A stretch of DNA of 64,000 nucleotides from Deinococcus sp. QL22 (GTDB lineage Bacteria > Deinococcota > Deinococci > Deinococcales > Deinococcaceae), in NCBI RefSeq assembly GCF_023370075.1, contig NZ_CP097153.1, positions 310,001 to 374,000 of the forward strand. The letters are read 5' to 3'. Below the pieces are notes generated by a model, which was not told where the DNA came from, did not search any database, and saw only the letters and a program-made list of their open reading frames with translations. This document shows positions 27,555 through 37,998 of this stretch, in pieces (within the stretch, counting starts at the first letter, position 1; each line of letters begins with the position of its first letter). The translations under genes and the position numbers were made by a program.

Positions 27555-28664
27555 ATGTCTTCCCGGCTGCCAACTCATCATTCGTCTCCAGGAACTTCTG
27601 ACCGCATTCGACCGTGTGACTGTCATACCGTTGAGCCTGCTGCAACTGATCATTTGAGAGGCTTGATTGTGCATGCGGCTTCCAGTCATGTCCAGCGCAA
27701 ACTCACCTTGCTGCTTGCGGCCCATGACGTTCCTTCATGCCCCGAACAGGGTGCCCTGCTCATTGCTGCTTCCGCCTTCGACAAGCTGCCCCTCGTGCTG
27801 GCAGCGTTCTTGAGCAATGAACGTTCCCAAGTGCTGGCGGCCCCTTGGGATGGCGAGCAGTTGGATCCCTGGGGCTTGGCGCCTTTAGAGCACTGGGTGC
27901 GGCGGCTGGAGAGTCCCTGGTTTCACGAGGCCAGCGAGAAGCTGCTGTTTCACTTTCAACCGATCGTTCAGCTTGGGACTGGGCAGGTCTACGGCTATGA
28001 AGCGCTGGTACGTGCCCAGTGGAATGGTCACTTTTTCGGCGCTGGTGCCTTGTTGGATGCGGCGGCGGCCCACGGACAGGCGCGCGCCTTCGACGCCCTC
28101 GCTCGGCGCAACGCGATTGTGCAAGGCTATCCACAACTCGGGCCGGATCAACTGCTGTTCATCAATTTTGCGCCGGGGGTGATCTATAACCCGGAGGTCT
28201 GTCTGCAAACGACCTATGCCGCCTGCCGGGAAGTGGGAGCAGATCTGTCCCGCCTGCTGTTTGAAGTGACCGAGAGTGAGGCATTTCCGGACTTGGGACT
28301 GCTGAAACGCATCTTGGAGAGGTACCGCGCGGAAGGAGCCCAAGTGGCACTGGATGATCTGGGTGCCGGACATACCAGTCTGACGTACTTGGCTGAACTC
28401 AAGCCCGACATTGTCAAACTCGACCGGGCCCTCATCTCAGGGGTACATGACAGTGATCCCCGCGTGCCGTTGGTGTCTGCTCTGGTTCACTATGCCCATG
28501 AACTGGGGATCCGGGTGGTGGCGGAGGGCATTGAAACGGCGCAGGAACTGCAGTTGGTCATGGAGTTGGGCACGGACTTGGCGCAGGGGTATTACTTGGG
28601 CCGCCCGGTGCCTCAGCCGACCGGTCTGGCTCCACAGGCTGCCGGTCATTGGAATCTACAATGA
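27555..28664 (+). CDS. EAL-domain cyclic-di-GMP phosphodiesterase
   Basis: This 369-residue protein has an N-terminal ~120-residue region without a recognised domain (C21, C23 and C62 present) and an EAL domain from ~130. The catalytic residues are conserved: YGYEALVR (E149), FINFAP (N204), FEVTESEAF (E237), ALDDLGAGHTSL (D267, D268), DIVKLDR (K288) and VVAEGIET (E324), ending AQGYYLGRP. It should hydrolyse c-di-GMP to pGpG. No Shine-Dalgarno precedes the ATG. Its stop overlaps the start of a diguanylate cyclase (ATGA), so the opposing enzymes are made together. Confidence 0.92.
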   Translation: MSSRLPTHHSSPGTSDRIRPCDCHTVEPAATDHLRGLIVHAASSHVQRKLTLLLAAHDVPSCPEQGALLIAASAFDKLPLVLAAFLSNERSQVLAAPWDGEQLDPWGLAPLEHWVRRLESPWFHEASEKLLFHFQPIVQLGTGQVYGYEALVRAQWNGHFFGAGALLDAAAAHGQARAFDALARRNAIVQGYPQLGPDQLLFINFAPGVIYNPEVCLQTTYAACREVGADLSRLLFEVTESEAFPDLGLLKRILERYRAEGAQVALDDLGAGHTSLTYLAELKPDIVKLDRALISGVHDSDPRVPLVSALVHYAHELGIRVVAEGIETAQELQLVMELGTDLAQGYYLGRPVPQPTGLAPQAAGHWNLQ

Positions 28665-29506
28665 GCGCGGTGCTCCCAGTCGATATCCCGGATGAGCTGG
28701 TCTGGCAGGTGCTGAACACGGCTCACATCGGCTTAGTGCTCACCGATCCGTATCGGCGCATCCTGTATGTGAACGCCACGTTTGTGGAGGAGACGGGATA
28801 CACCGCCGAGGAGGTTCGGGGCAAGCCCTGCAGCTTCTTGCAAGGTCCAGAGACCGATCCGGCTGATGTGGCTGCGCTCCGGGAAGCCCTGAATCAGGCA
28901 CAGCCGGTGGAGCGGGTCATTCTCAATTACCGCAAGGACGGCACTCCTCTGTGGTACAGACTCCGCATCCGCCCCCTGCATGTCGAAGGGGTGCTGCGCT
29001 ACTTCGTCGGCGTTCAAGAAGACTTTACGTTGGCCCATGCCGCGCAGGTGGAACTGCAGCGCTTGGCTTACCTCGACAGTCTCACTGGGCTGGGCAACCG
29101 GCGGGCCTTTGATCTTCAGTTGGCACAGGACACCCAGGCAGTGCAGGCGACGAGGCTGTTCGTGCTTGATCTCAATGATTTCAAGCAGGTCAATGATGCG
29201 CGGGGCCATGCGGCCGGGGACGCGTTGCTGGCTCAAGTGGGGGCGTGCTTAAACGCGCTGGTGCAGGGCGGGGGCCACGCCTACCGGATTGGTGGAGATG
29301 AGTTTGCGGTGCTGATTCCTGACGTGGGTTCAGCGGCAGCGCTGTTTGAGATGCGGCTGTTAGAAACCCTCCAGGTACTGGAGGGCGGCACTCTACGGAT
29401 CAGTGTAGGCTCGGCTGGCTTGCCTTCAGAAACCACGGACGGGGAAGCCTGGCTGCGCTTGGCTGACCGCCGGATGTACGCCCACAAGGCGACCAAAGCA
29501 CGTTGA
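28661..29506 (+). CDS. LOV-like PAS/GGDEF diguanylate cyclase
   Basis: The ATG at 28661 overlaps the EAL gene stop. Residues ~15-125 form a PAS domain close to blue-light LOV sensors: VRGKPCSFLQGPETDP matches the GxNCRFLQ signature with the photoactive Cys (C57), VILNYRKDG follows, and YFVGVQEDFT ends it with the conserved Gln (Q119). N56, R58 and the FWN asparagine are replaced (P, S, Y). Residues ~135-281 form a GGDEF domain with LTGLGNRRAF, FVLDLNDFKQVND and RIGGDEFAV (211-215) intact. No inhibitory RxxD site precedes GGDEF. It should make c-di-GMP, perhaps under light control. Confidence 0.85.
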   Translation: MSAVLPVDIPDELVWQVLNTAHIGLVLTDPYRRILYVNATFVEETGYTAEEVRGKPCSFLQGPETDPADVAALREALNQAQPVERVILNYRKDGTPLWYRLRIRPLHVEGVLRYFVGVQEDFTLAHAAQVELQRLAYLDSLTGLGNRRAFDLQLAQDTQAVQATRLFVLDLNDFKQVNDARGHAAGDALLAQVGACLNALVQGGGHAYRIGGDEFAVLIPDVGSAAALFEMRLLETLQVLEGGTLRISVGSAGLPSETTDGEAWLRLADRRMYAHKATKAR

Positions 29507-30289
29507 GGCTGGGTATGAGCAATGACACCACTTCATTGAAGTGTGGCCACTTCAGACTGTAAGCACTGGCCACGCAGCTTGCCTGACTGGACATGGATCG
29601 CCACAACTGAGAAGACTTACGCCCGTTACTCCGCTGTACTTTCGAGGGTCTGGTTACAACAGGGATTGGGGCGGAAGAAACGAGCGCAGGAATTCCTTCA
29701 CCTACACGGTCGAACCTCTGAACCTTCACCATCATCCCCAAACCAGCGTTTCCGACACGACCAGACGACTCAACCAGAGACGAGCGTTCCAGAAGTGGTC
29801 TGCGGTCGCTGCAGGGGTGGCCTGAACCTCAGGCCACCCCTGCCCTCCATATGCCCTGGGGTCGATTAAGGCAACACGACCGCGGCACCTATGGGTAATC
29901 CATTGGCTTTTCTGAGAGAACTAAACAACCCTGCACTGAAAGTACAGGGGTTTGGAAGCGACTAAAGTCGCCTTGACGCCATGACACTTACGTTTCTCTC
30001 TCTTGGACGAGTCGCCTGCCATTTGGTATCGGTAGCCGAGTGGTTTTATCTTCTCTGCCGAAATGCCTGATCTCACAGCCGCTTGCACTAAAGTACATGG
30101 CTTCAGACCAGCGCGTTGGAACAGTGACCTAGATAACGTTCTCAATTGTTTAGAGAGTGGCCACTACTGCCTGCTGGACACTATTTCGCTGGAGAATAAC
30201 GAACGACCAATAAACGCCCGTTACCCCAAAAAACCAGTCACTGGCACCTTCCCGATATCCAGATCCTCCAACTCAAGGCTGGTTGAGGT
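29507..30289. other. Intergenic region between c-di-GMP genes and Mn catalase
   Basis: About 780 bp without a supported gene. It holds a perfect 15-bp hairpin (29811-29825 and 29829-29843, loop ACC) without a T-run, and a smaller imperfect one near 29931-29951 (CCCTGCACT/AGTACAGGG). A minus-strand frame near 29921-30145 could be the tail of an old transposase but could not be assigned. Confidence 0.45.
29811..29843. repeat. Perfect 15-bp hairpin with 3-nt loop
   Basis: GCAGGGGTGGCCTGA and its complement flank ACC. It is very stable and has no T-run on either side. It may be a REP-like sequence or an RNA end. Confidence 0.55.
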
Positions 30290-31207
30290 TCAGCGGAGAC
30301 GCGCCTTATCGTGCAACTTCTGGGCAATCTCCAGAATCTCCCCCATATCCCATTCGGGCGAAAACGCCCCGGAGTCATGGCCGCCATCCACCGGCTTCCC
30401 GCCCTCAATCGACGTGTACTCATCGACAAACACTTCAGACCCATCCTCAGGATGGGTTCCGGTCCAGATGGTGCCCAACTGCGTGTAATCCGTGTCGCTG
30501 AAGCGGTACAGCTTGCGGTGCACCCCCAGATCCATGATCCGTTTGGATTCCGGAATCAGGCTGGTCGGAATGTTAGGCATCGGCAGCATCTTGTTGATGT
30601 TGACCCCTGTCAGACTCTCCAGCGCTTTGCCGTACGCGATCTGATGCACGCCACCCCGAACCAACAGGTAGCCGACCAACGCCTTGGCGGTGGGATCATC
30701 GACCATTTCGTACACCCGCAGTTTGTTGTGGCGAGCGGCCCCTTCCAGGAAGAAGTTGTGGGTCAGGTCCAGCATCAGGTTGCCGCTGGAATACACGTAG
30801 TCGCCGGTCCACGCCTTGCCGTGAGAATCGGCAATCATGGCCCCAGGGCCACCCGCAATGAAGTGTTTGGTGTTCCTCACGTCCTGAGCGAAGGAGAAGG
30901 GATGGGTGGTGGGGTCAATCGGCGCTTCCTGATCCTTGATATCTGGGCCCGCGAGGAGGCTGTTGATGGTCGCGGCAACGAGTTCAACGTGGCCCAGCTC
31001 TTCGGCCGCGATATTGGAAATCAACTCGTAATAGGGCCGGAGCGTGTCTTTGCCGCGGAAATTGAAGGACTGGGTCAGGTAGTTCATCATGGTGGACATT
31101 TCACCGAACCGTCCGCCCATCAGTTCCTGAACGGCGGCGGCCCCATTGGGATTGGCTTCTTTGGGGAGCGGCAGATCGAATTGCAGTTTGTCGATACGTA
31201 AAAACAT
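30290..31207 (-). CDS. Manganese catalase
   Basis: This 305-residue protein starts at ATG 31207 (MFLRIDKLQFDLPLPKEANP), with GGAGG about six bases upstream. It has the dimanganese ligands of the family: GRFGEMST (E36), AAEELGHVE (E70, H73), a third Glu in FFLEGAARHNK and a His in VRGGVHQIAYG. Mn catalases decompose H2O2 without haem. It is transcribed opposite to the flanking c-di-GMP genes. The length is normal for the family. Confidence 0.95.
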   Translation of the reverse strand: MFLRIDKLQFDLPLPKEANPNGAAAVQELMGGRFGEMSTMMNYLTQSFNFRGKDTLRPYYELISNIAAEELGHVELVAATINSLLAGPDIKDQEAPIDPTTHPFSFAQDVRNTKHFIAGGPGAMIADSHGKAWTGDYVYSSGNLMLDLTHNFFLEGAARHNKLRVYEMVDDPTAKALVGYLLVRGGVHQIAYGKALESLTGVNINKMLPMPNIPTSLIPESKRIMDLGVHRKLYRFSDTDYTQLGTIWTGTHPEDGSEVFVDEYTSIEGGKPVDGGHDSGAFSPEWDMGEILEIAQKLHDKARLR

Positions 31208-31636
31208 CAGTGCCTCCGGCGGAGAGGAGTCGCGTCCGCACAAGCCATGAGACCAGAGGCCAGCAGCTACGTGGCCCTCTCTAAAGATTGAAGCAAATCA
31301 TTCTCAGAACCAGCGGGTGAGCTGAGCTCTCCATCTGCCTTTAGATGAGAACCCTTTGGATAATCAGGAGATAAACATGCGCTTAAACCAGCAGTTGGCA
31401 TGCAGATACAGGAACAGATCGAACCCTGCTCCCAAGCCGTGAGACACGACCGCCCAGATCCCTCAGATCTTGTGCAGGTGGAGCACCTCAAGCCCTAGGG
31501 TTCTAGGGTCACTTTGGAGAGTGCAAGGCGTGATGCGTGTATCCGTGCGGGGGGAAGGAGAGCTGAAAACCCTTCAAGGGCTCGGGAGCAGCGCATAATC
31601 CTGTAATAACTCCTGTTGAACCACTGAACTCTGGGC
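31208..31636. other. Intergenic region upstream of the Mn catalase and the HD-GYP pseudogene
   Basis: About 430 bp. I see no supported gene or clear promoter. The divergent arrangement means it should carry the catalase promoter near 31210-31280. Confidence 0.4.
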
Positions 31637-32521
31637 ATGAGGTGTTTCCAGCACGCTTCTGTGTTTCCCGCCACTTTATGTGTGGCCGCCCTGATGTTCT
31701 GTCACTTGGCGGGCACAGCGCTCACGAATCCAACTGCTGCCGCCGTCTGCTCCTGGGGGCCACCGTGTTCACCGCCTCTGACGGCGTACTACGCCGTGCC
31801 TCTGCTCGCTAGAGGGAAGGTTTTGGGCGTGATTGAAGTGCTGCACCGCCAAGCACTGCCACTCTCGCCCATGTGGCTCGAGATGCTGGGGGGTCAGCCA
31901 GCCATCGCGATCGACAACGCTCAACTCTTTGCGGAACTGGAGCGCAAGAATCTGGAGTTGCACTTGGCGTACGATGAAATCATTGAAGGCTGAGCTAGGG
32001 CACTGGACTTGCGTGACAAGGAGACCGAGGGTCACTCTAGGAAAGTCACCGAGATGACCGTGGCGCTGTGCCAGCAGTTGGGCGCTTCCTCTGAGCAGCT
32101 CGTTCAGGTGCGCCGAGGAGCGTTGCTGCATGACATCGGCAAGATGGGCATTGGGGACGCGGTACCGCTCAAACCTGGCAGACTCACGGATGAGGAGTGG
32201 GTCGAGATGAGAAAGCACCCTAGCCATGCGGTGGAATTGTTGTCGCCGATCCGGTTTCTGCGTCCGGCCCTAGACACTCCGGAATACCACCATGAGAAGT
32301 GGGGCGGCAGCGGGTACCCGTATGGGCTTTCGGGCGAGGTCATCCCTCTCACCGCTAGAGCGTTCGCTGTTGTGGACGTGTATGACGCGCTGACCAGCGA
32401 CCGGCCTTACCGTCAGGCCTGGACGAGGGAGCAAGCTTTGGAGCATATTCAAGCCGGAGCAGGAACACACTTTGACCCTCACGTGGTGCAGGCGTTCCTC
32501 CACCTCTTGGACAAGGGGTGA
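31637..32521 (+). pseudogene. GAF/HD-GYP c-di-GMP phosphodiesterase with an in-frame TGA
   Basis: The frame 31637-31993 ends with a GAF tail (TAYYAVPLLARGKVLGVIEV, GGQPAIAIDNAQLFAELERK, LAYDEIIEG) at TGA 31991-31993. The same frame continues as ARALDLRDKETEGHSRKVTE and a full HD-GYP domain to 32521. Homologues usually read EGW-RALDLRDKETEGH here, so the tryptophan codon TGG has become TGA. HD (ALLHDIGKMGIGD) and GYP (GGSGYPYGLSG) motifs are intact. The N-terminal sensor is also degraded (no homology before ~31770). The HD-GYP half could be made only by read-through or from an internal start. Confidence 0.8.
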
Positions 32522-32527
32522 CCTTCA

Positions 32528-33655
32528 GTGGATCTGCCATTCTCTGTGGGGCAGTTCACATTGACCGAAGAGTCGGTCTCTCTAGACTTCCTCCCTGTGA
32601 CCGAACCTGAACAAGACCTAGGGAGCGTGTCGCTGATTCAGGGCACATCTGACGGCCTGATTCGTAACCAGGCGCGACTGGAAGCTCTCTACCGCTACGG
32701 CATTCTCGACACCGACCCAGAGCCGCAGTTCGACCGGATCGTGCGGCTGGCCGCGCGGCACTTTGGCATGCCGATGGCCTTGACCAGCCTGATCGACGCC
32801 GACCGGCAGTGGTTTAAAGCACGCATCGGCATCCAGGACACCCAGACCCCCCTCGACAATTCCATCTGTGCGGTCACCATCCAGCAGCCCGGCACCCTGG
32901 TCATTCCAGATGCTCAGCTTGATCCGCGGTTTCGCCTCTACAACGCGGTGACCGGTGATCCTCATGTCCGGTTCTACGCGGGTTCTCCTCTGATCACTCC
33001 GGACGGGCACAAGCTGGGAACCTTGTGTGTTCTCGACTGCCGGCCCCGGAGCTTTACGGCTGAAGATAGAGTGGATATGGAAGACTTTGCCGCGCTCGTG
33101 ATGGACGAATTCAGTCTGCGCCGCGCCGTAGACGAACTCAGCCACCTGGCCCTCAACGACCCGCTGACGGGGTTGCCCAACCGCATGCATCAGCGCCAAC
33201 ACTTATCACAGGCCATGCGCCGTGCGGAGCAAGCAGGGGAACGGGTGGTGCTCGCGCTGCTGGATCTCAACGGCTTCAAGGGCGTCAATGACACCCTAGG
33301 ACACGCGGCAGGGGATGCCCTGCTGGTGCAGGTGGGTCAGCGCCTGCGCGAAACCCTGGCGACCAGTGACCTGGTCGCGCGCCTGGGCGGGGATGAATTT
33401 ACGGTGGTGTTGACCGATCTGCGTTCGCCGCACGGTGCAGAGGTCGCGATGAAGCGGGTGCAGCAGGCATTTACTCAACCCTTTGTGGTCGCCGGTCAGT
33501 CGGTTCATGTGAACTGGAGTATTGGCATGGCGGTGTTTCCGGATGACACGGTGGAACAAGAGCACCTGTTGCGGTTGGCAGATCAGGCCATGTATACGGC
33601 GAAACGGGCGCGGGATGGCCGGCCCCACTGGAACCGCCGCCCCAATCCGGTGTAA
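32528..33655 (+). CDS. GAF-GGDEF diguanylate cyclase
   Basis: This 375-residue protein starts with GTG at 32528, close behind an AAGGGG site. Residues ~45-195 form a GAF domain (RLEALYRYGILDTDPEPQFD, the common sensor start). Residues ~205-365 form a GGDEF domain with LTGLPNR, LLDLNGFKGVNDTLGH and ARLGGDEFTVVL (287-291). The inhibitory RxxD position reads ATSD, so product inhibition is probably lost. It starts six bases after the HD-GYP pseudogene and was probably co-transcribed with it. Confidence 0.9.
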   Translation: MDLPFSVGQFTLTEESVSLDFLPVTEPEQDLGSVSLIQGTSDGLIRNQARLEALYRYGILDTDPEPQFDRIVRLAARHFGMPMALTSLIDADRQWFKARIGIQDTQTPLDNSICAVTIQQPGTLVIPDAQLDPRFRLYNAVTGDPHVRFYAGSPLITPDGHKLGTLCVLDCRPRSFTAEDRVDMEDFAALVMDEFSLRRAVDELSHLALNDPLTGLPNRMHQRQHLSQAMRRAEQAGERVVLALLDLNGFKGVNDTLGHAAGDALLVQVGQRLRETLATSDLVARLGGDEFTVVLTDLRSPHGAEVAMKRVQQAFTQPFVVAGQSVHVNWSIGMAVFPDDTVEQEHLLRLADQAMYTAKRARDGRPHWNRRPNPV

Positions 33656-33781
33656 CCCTCATTCGCTCGCCTACGGTGAGACCCTCGCTTGATCTGGTTC
33701 CTTCATGTCTTCTCTGCGTAAGCCCTTCAATTTTGCTGGCGAATTCAGGCGGCACGCAATTCAGCAAAGCGCGAGAGCCTT

Positions 33782-34628
<847 letters not shown>

Positions 34629-34774
34629 TATAAATTGGCTCGATTCGAAATCCATACATGGCTTTAAGTGGACCTTCCTGTCGCTTAGCTCCTTGGTCTT
34701 TAAGAACAGCTAAAATCTAAGTTGTCAGATATATCACAAACACTGGTATGCTGAGGAATATGAGGAACGAACGG

Positions 34775-35704
34775 ATGCTTGTGACTGGCGGCGCAGGCTT
34801 TATTGGCAGCCATATTATTGAAGCTGCATTGGCACAGGGCTGGAGTGTCGCGGCGCTCGATGATCTTTCTGGCGGTCACCGGGAGAATGTGCCCGCAGGC
34901 GTGCCGCTGTATGAGGTAGACATCCGCAGCGGCGAGTCTGTCCGGGCCGCCGTAGCCGACTTTCAGCCGACCGTCATCAGCCATCAGGCGGCGCAGGCCA
35001 GCGTCAGTGTCAGCGTGCGCGAACCTGTGTTCGACGCAGAAGTGAATATTATCGGCGGCCTGAATGTGCTTGGGGCAGCGCTGGAGAGTGACGTACAGCG
35101 AATCGTATTTGCCTCGACGGGCGGCGCTATTTATGGTGAGGTGCCGCAGGGCACGGCCGACGAGCACACGGCGGAATGGCCTTACAGCCCCTACGCCACC
35201 AGCAAGTTGGCTTTTGAAAAATACTTGGAGACCTTCCAGCAGCAATATGGACTGGATTCTGTAGTGTTGCGCTATGCCAACGTGTATGGCCCGCGCCAGA
35301 ATCCACACGGCGAAGCGGGGGTGGTGGCTATCTTTGCCGAACGCCTCCTGTCGGGCCAACCGCTTCAGATCAATGCTCGGTCAGAGCTGGGCGACGGGGG
35401 CTGCCTCCGCGATTACGTGTATGTCGGAGACGTGGCCCGCGCCAATATCGCAGCGGCCAGCGGCGACTTTCCCAGAAGACTGAATGTCGGCACGGCCACC
35501 GAAACCTCGACGCAGGACTTGGGCGACCAGTTGGCACAGGCGCTCGGAGTGGAGGCCACCTTGACGTTTGCGTCTGCGCGGGCCGGTGACCTTCAGCGTT
35601 CGGTGTTGGACGACGCACTGTTCCGCCAAGTCTTGGGAGCGCCGCTTAGCTTGGCCGAAGGTCTAAAACGCACCGCACAGTGGATACGCAGCCAGAGCTT
35701 GTGA
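34775..35704 (+). CDS. NAD-dependent nucleotide-sugar epimerase/dehydratase (GalE-like)
   Basis: This ~309-residue extended SDR begins with MLVTGGAGFIGSHIIEAALA. I chose ATG 34775 because TGAGGA lies eight bases before it; in-frame ATGs at 34748 and 34760 lack a well-spaced site. The active-site region is FASTGGAIYGE (S/T), with SPYATSKLAFEKYL giving the YxxxK motif; RYANVYGPRQNP follows. It is typical of UDP-glucose/galactose 4-epimerases in surface-polysaccharide synthesis, though no other polysaccharide gene is adjacent. Confidence 0.88.
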   Translation: MLVTGGAGFIGSHIIEAALAQGWSVAALDDLSGGHRENVPAGVPLYEVDIRSGESVRAAVADFQPTVISHQAAQASVSVSVREPVFDAEVNIIGGLNVLGAALESDVQRIVFASTGGAIYGEVPQGTADEHTAEWPYSPYATSKLAFEKYLETFQQQYGLDSVVLRYANVYGPRQNPHGEAGVVAIFAERLLSGQPLQINARSELGDGGCLRDYVYVGDVARANIAAASGDFPRRLNVGTATETSTQDLGDQLAQALGVEATLTFASARAGDLQRSVLDDALFRQVLGAPLSLAEGLKRTAQWIRSQSL

Positions 35705-35956
35705 TCCCGCTCGCCCCAAGATATCTGACCGCCTAATACCAGATGAAGCCGAAGCCTTGACATGTGCAGGGACGCCGTTCACACGCCCCCTCTCCTGCGG
35801 AGCTGTACCAGCCACCCCGCTGCTCGCGCAGCGTCCCTCTCCTACGAGGGTAGAGGGGAAACGAGGATGCACAGGACTCTATATTAATTCCGCCTAAAAA
35901 ATACAGTGAAACATAAGACGCCGTACCCAAAGGCACGGCGCCGGAGAATTGAGTCT
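35705..35956. other. Intergenic region with terminator
   Basis: It holds a hairpin reading GCCGTGCC-TTTG-GGTACGGC on the minus strand (about 35919-35940), placed to end the PhoX operon transcript. A further small nested inverted repeat of CCCTCT/AGAGGG type occurs near 35840-35860. No gene. Confidence 0.5.
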
Positions 35957-36271
35957 TTAGCGGTTTGCTTCCAGCCAGCCCCAGTCTTCCAGGTAGGCCC
36001 GGAAGTCGGCCAGCAACTTGGCGGCTTCGGCTTGTTCGGCTTCGGGCAGGCTGCGCGTCCATGCTTCGCCAGCAGCGGGAGTGTAGGCCAGCAGCGGCGC
36101 AGGCTCGCCCAAGGAGGCGTCAAAGGCTTCCAGTAAGTCTTCGCGGCGGGCCTTGAGCCAGGGCGTTTGCCGGGTCAGTTCGTTCAGGTAGTCGTCGGCA
36201 GCGTGCATCAGCAGCGGCGTGCGGCCCACGATCCACGGCGCTTTGGGTGTCGGGGTAGAGCCTGCCGTCAT
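35957..36271 (-). CDS. Small hypothetical protein coupled to phoX (104 aa)
   Basis: ATG 36271 overlaps the phoX stop as ATGA, so it is translationally coupled. The protein (MTAGSTPTPKAPWIVGRTPL) looks helical, with WLKARREDLLEAFDASLG and LLADFRAYLEDWGWLEANR. It has no signal peptide or membrane segment. I do not recognise the family. Coupling suggests a cytoplasmic partner of PhoX, for example a chaperone before Tat export; this is inference. Confidence 0.65.
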   Translation of the reverse strand: MTAGSTPTPKAPWIVGRTPLLMHAADDYLNELTRQTPWLKARREDLLEAFDASLGEPAPLLAYTPAAGEAWTRSLPEAEQAEAAKLLADFRAYLEDWGWLEANR

Positions 36272-37998
36272 GCCCGCCAACCGGGAAAGCCTTCGATGGC
36301 GACCAGGGTAGGGCGCGGCACGTTGCTGCCGGGTTTAGCCGCAAAGTTGGAGCGCAGCTTGTCCATGCTCTCGCTGTCTTCGCCGGGGTGCTGCACGGCC
36401 AAAAACAGGGTCTTGCCGTCGGGCGAGAACACGGGGCCAGTCAGTTCGGCGTCCACTGGCCCGATGGCGAAGCGGTGCGCTTTGCCTGCGCTGGGGCCTT
36501 CGGTGGCAAAGAAGAACATGGCGTTGTTGCCGTGGTAGCCCTTGATGGGGTTGCTGGCAAGGTCGCTGTTGTCGGTGACCATCCACAGGTTGCCGTAAGG
36601 ATCGAACACGAGGTTATCGGGGCTGGCAAACCCGCTCTGGGGGCCGCCCACCGCGAAGACTTCCCACAGGAAGGAGGTGGCCGTCCAGTCGTCGCCGTTC
36701 TCCCGGAACTTCACGATCTGCCCAAAGTAGTTGCCGTGCTTGGCGTTGTTGGTCAGGGCCACGTACACCTCACCCGTTTTGGGGTGAATTTCGATGTCTT
36801 CGGGACGGTCTACAGGCGTGCCGCCCAGGGCGAGGGCGCTGGCGCGGGCGTCAGCCAACACGTCGGCCTGGTTGGCAAACAGGGCCTTGCCGTCAGTGCC
36901 TTTGGCGTCTTGCAGCTTCTTGTTCTTGTCGTAGTCCAGCAGCACCCAGCTGCCGTTACCAAAGTTGGCCACGTACAGGTCGCCCTCGGTCAGCAGATCG
37001 CGGTTGGCGGCGCGGTTGGCGGGGTCGTATTTGCCCCGGCTCACGAACTTGTACACGCAGGCGTCCTGCATGTCGTCGCCCATATAACCCACCACGCGGC
37101 CGTCTTTGGCCACCGTAATGGCAACATTCTCGTGGCGGAAGCGGCCCATGGCAGTGCGCTTCTTGGGCATCCACGCGGCGTCAAAGGGATCGATTTCGGT
37201 GACCCAGCCCTGATGCATGGCCTCGTAGCCGCTGCCTTCCCACGATTTCTGGTAGCCGTCCACGTTTTCCTCGCAGGTCAGCAGCGTGCCCCACGGGGTC
37301 TGTCCGCCTGAACAGTTGCCCACGCTTCCCTTGACCATCGTCGCTCCCTTCACGGCGGCGCTGCCCCGTGCCGGGCCAGTGAGCTCAATGTCAGTCAAGC
37401 CATCGATGCGACGGTTTCGAGGGTCCATGACCATTTTCCACTCGCGGCCTTCTTTGCGGACACGTACCACACTCACGCCGACGGCCTTCATTTCGGCCTC
37501 GATCTGGGCCGGCGTGCGGTTTTTGGTGTCGCCCCCCACGAACATAGCGTTCGCGTATTCATGGTTGATGGTCAGCAGGGCTTCGGTGCTGCTCATTCCG
37601 CCTTCCAACATATCGATCGGAAAATAGCCCACATAATCGTGATTGAAGCCGATTTCGCGGCCACCTTCGGTAAACACTTCTCCCCAAGAGGCCACAGTCT
37701 GAAAGCGGTAGCCGGTAGGCAGCGTGATGGTATCGGCCCGGCCCGTCGGGATGGCGCGGAAGGGCGGCACGGTGCGGGGATTGACACTTTTGGGATCGAC
37801 GGTACTGACCGGGCCGCCGTTGTTGGCTGTGGCCTCGGCACTGCTAATAGTCACGGGCAGCACGACAGCAGCAGCTGTAGCCACAGCGCCGCCAATCGCT
37901 CCACGGCGCGTCAGCTGACGGTCGAGCAACCGGTGCCAAAAGCTCTGCTCTACAGCAGGAGAAAGCGCGTCGCTCTGGGGCGGGACATGATTCGTCAT
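36268..37998 (-). CDS. phoX: PhoX-family alkaline phosphatase, Tat-exported
   Basis: This 576-residue protein matches the PhoX/DUF839 family (Ca2+/Fe-dependent phosphatases of beta-propeller fold). The N-terminus has RQLTRRGAIGGAVATAAAVV, a twin-arginine signal (RR in the S/T-R-R-x pattern) followed by a hydrophobic stretch. Family stretches include GFNHDYVGYFPIDML, LLTINHEYAN, TPWGTLLTCEENVDGY and RPEDIEIHPKTGEVYVALTN. It would release phosphate from organic esters outside the membrane. A possible Pho-type repeat array lies far upstream (38572-38604). Confidence 0.92.
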   Translation of the reverse strand: MTNHVPPQSDALSPAVEQSFWHRLLDRQLTRRGAIGGAVATAAAVVLPVTISSAEATANNGGPVSTVDPKSVNPRTVPPFRAIPTGRADTITLPTGYRFQTVASWGEVFTEGGREIGFNHDYVGYFPIDMLEGGMSSTEALLTINHEYANAMFVGGDTKNRTPAQIEAEMKAVGVSVVRVRKEGREWKMVMDPRNRRIDGLTDIELTGPARGSAAVKGATMVKGSVGNCSGGQTPWGTLLTCEENVDGYQKSWEGSGYEAMHQGWVTEIDPFDAAWMPKKRTAMGRFRHENVAITVAKDGRVVGYMGDDMQDACVYKFVSRGKYDPANRAANRDLLTEGDLYVANFGNGSWVLLDYDKNKKLQDAKGTDGKALFANQADVLADARASALALGGTPVDRPEDIEIHPKTGEVYVALTNNAKHGNYFGQIVKFRENGDDWTATSFLWEVFAVGGPQSGFASPDNLVFDPYGNLWMVTDNSDLASNPIKGYHGNNAMFFFATEGPSAGKAHRFAIGPVDAELTGPVFSPDGKTLFLAVQHPGEDSESMDKLRSNFAAKPGSNVPRPTLVAIEGFPGWRA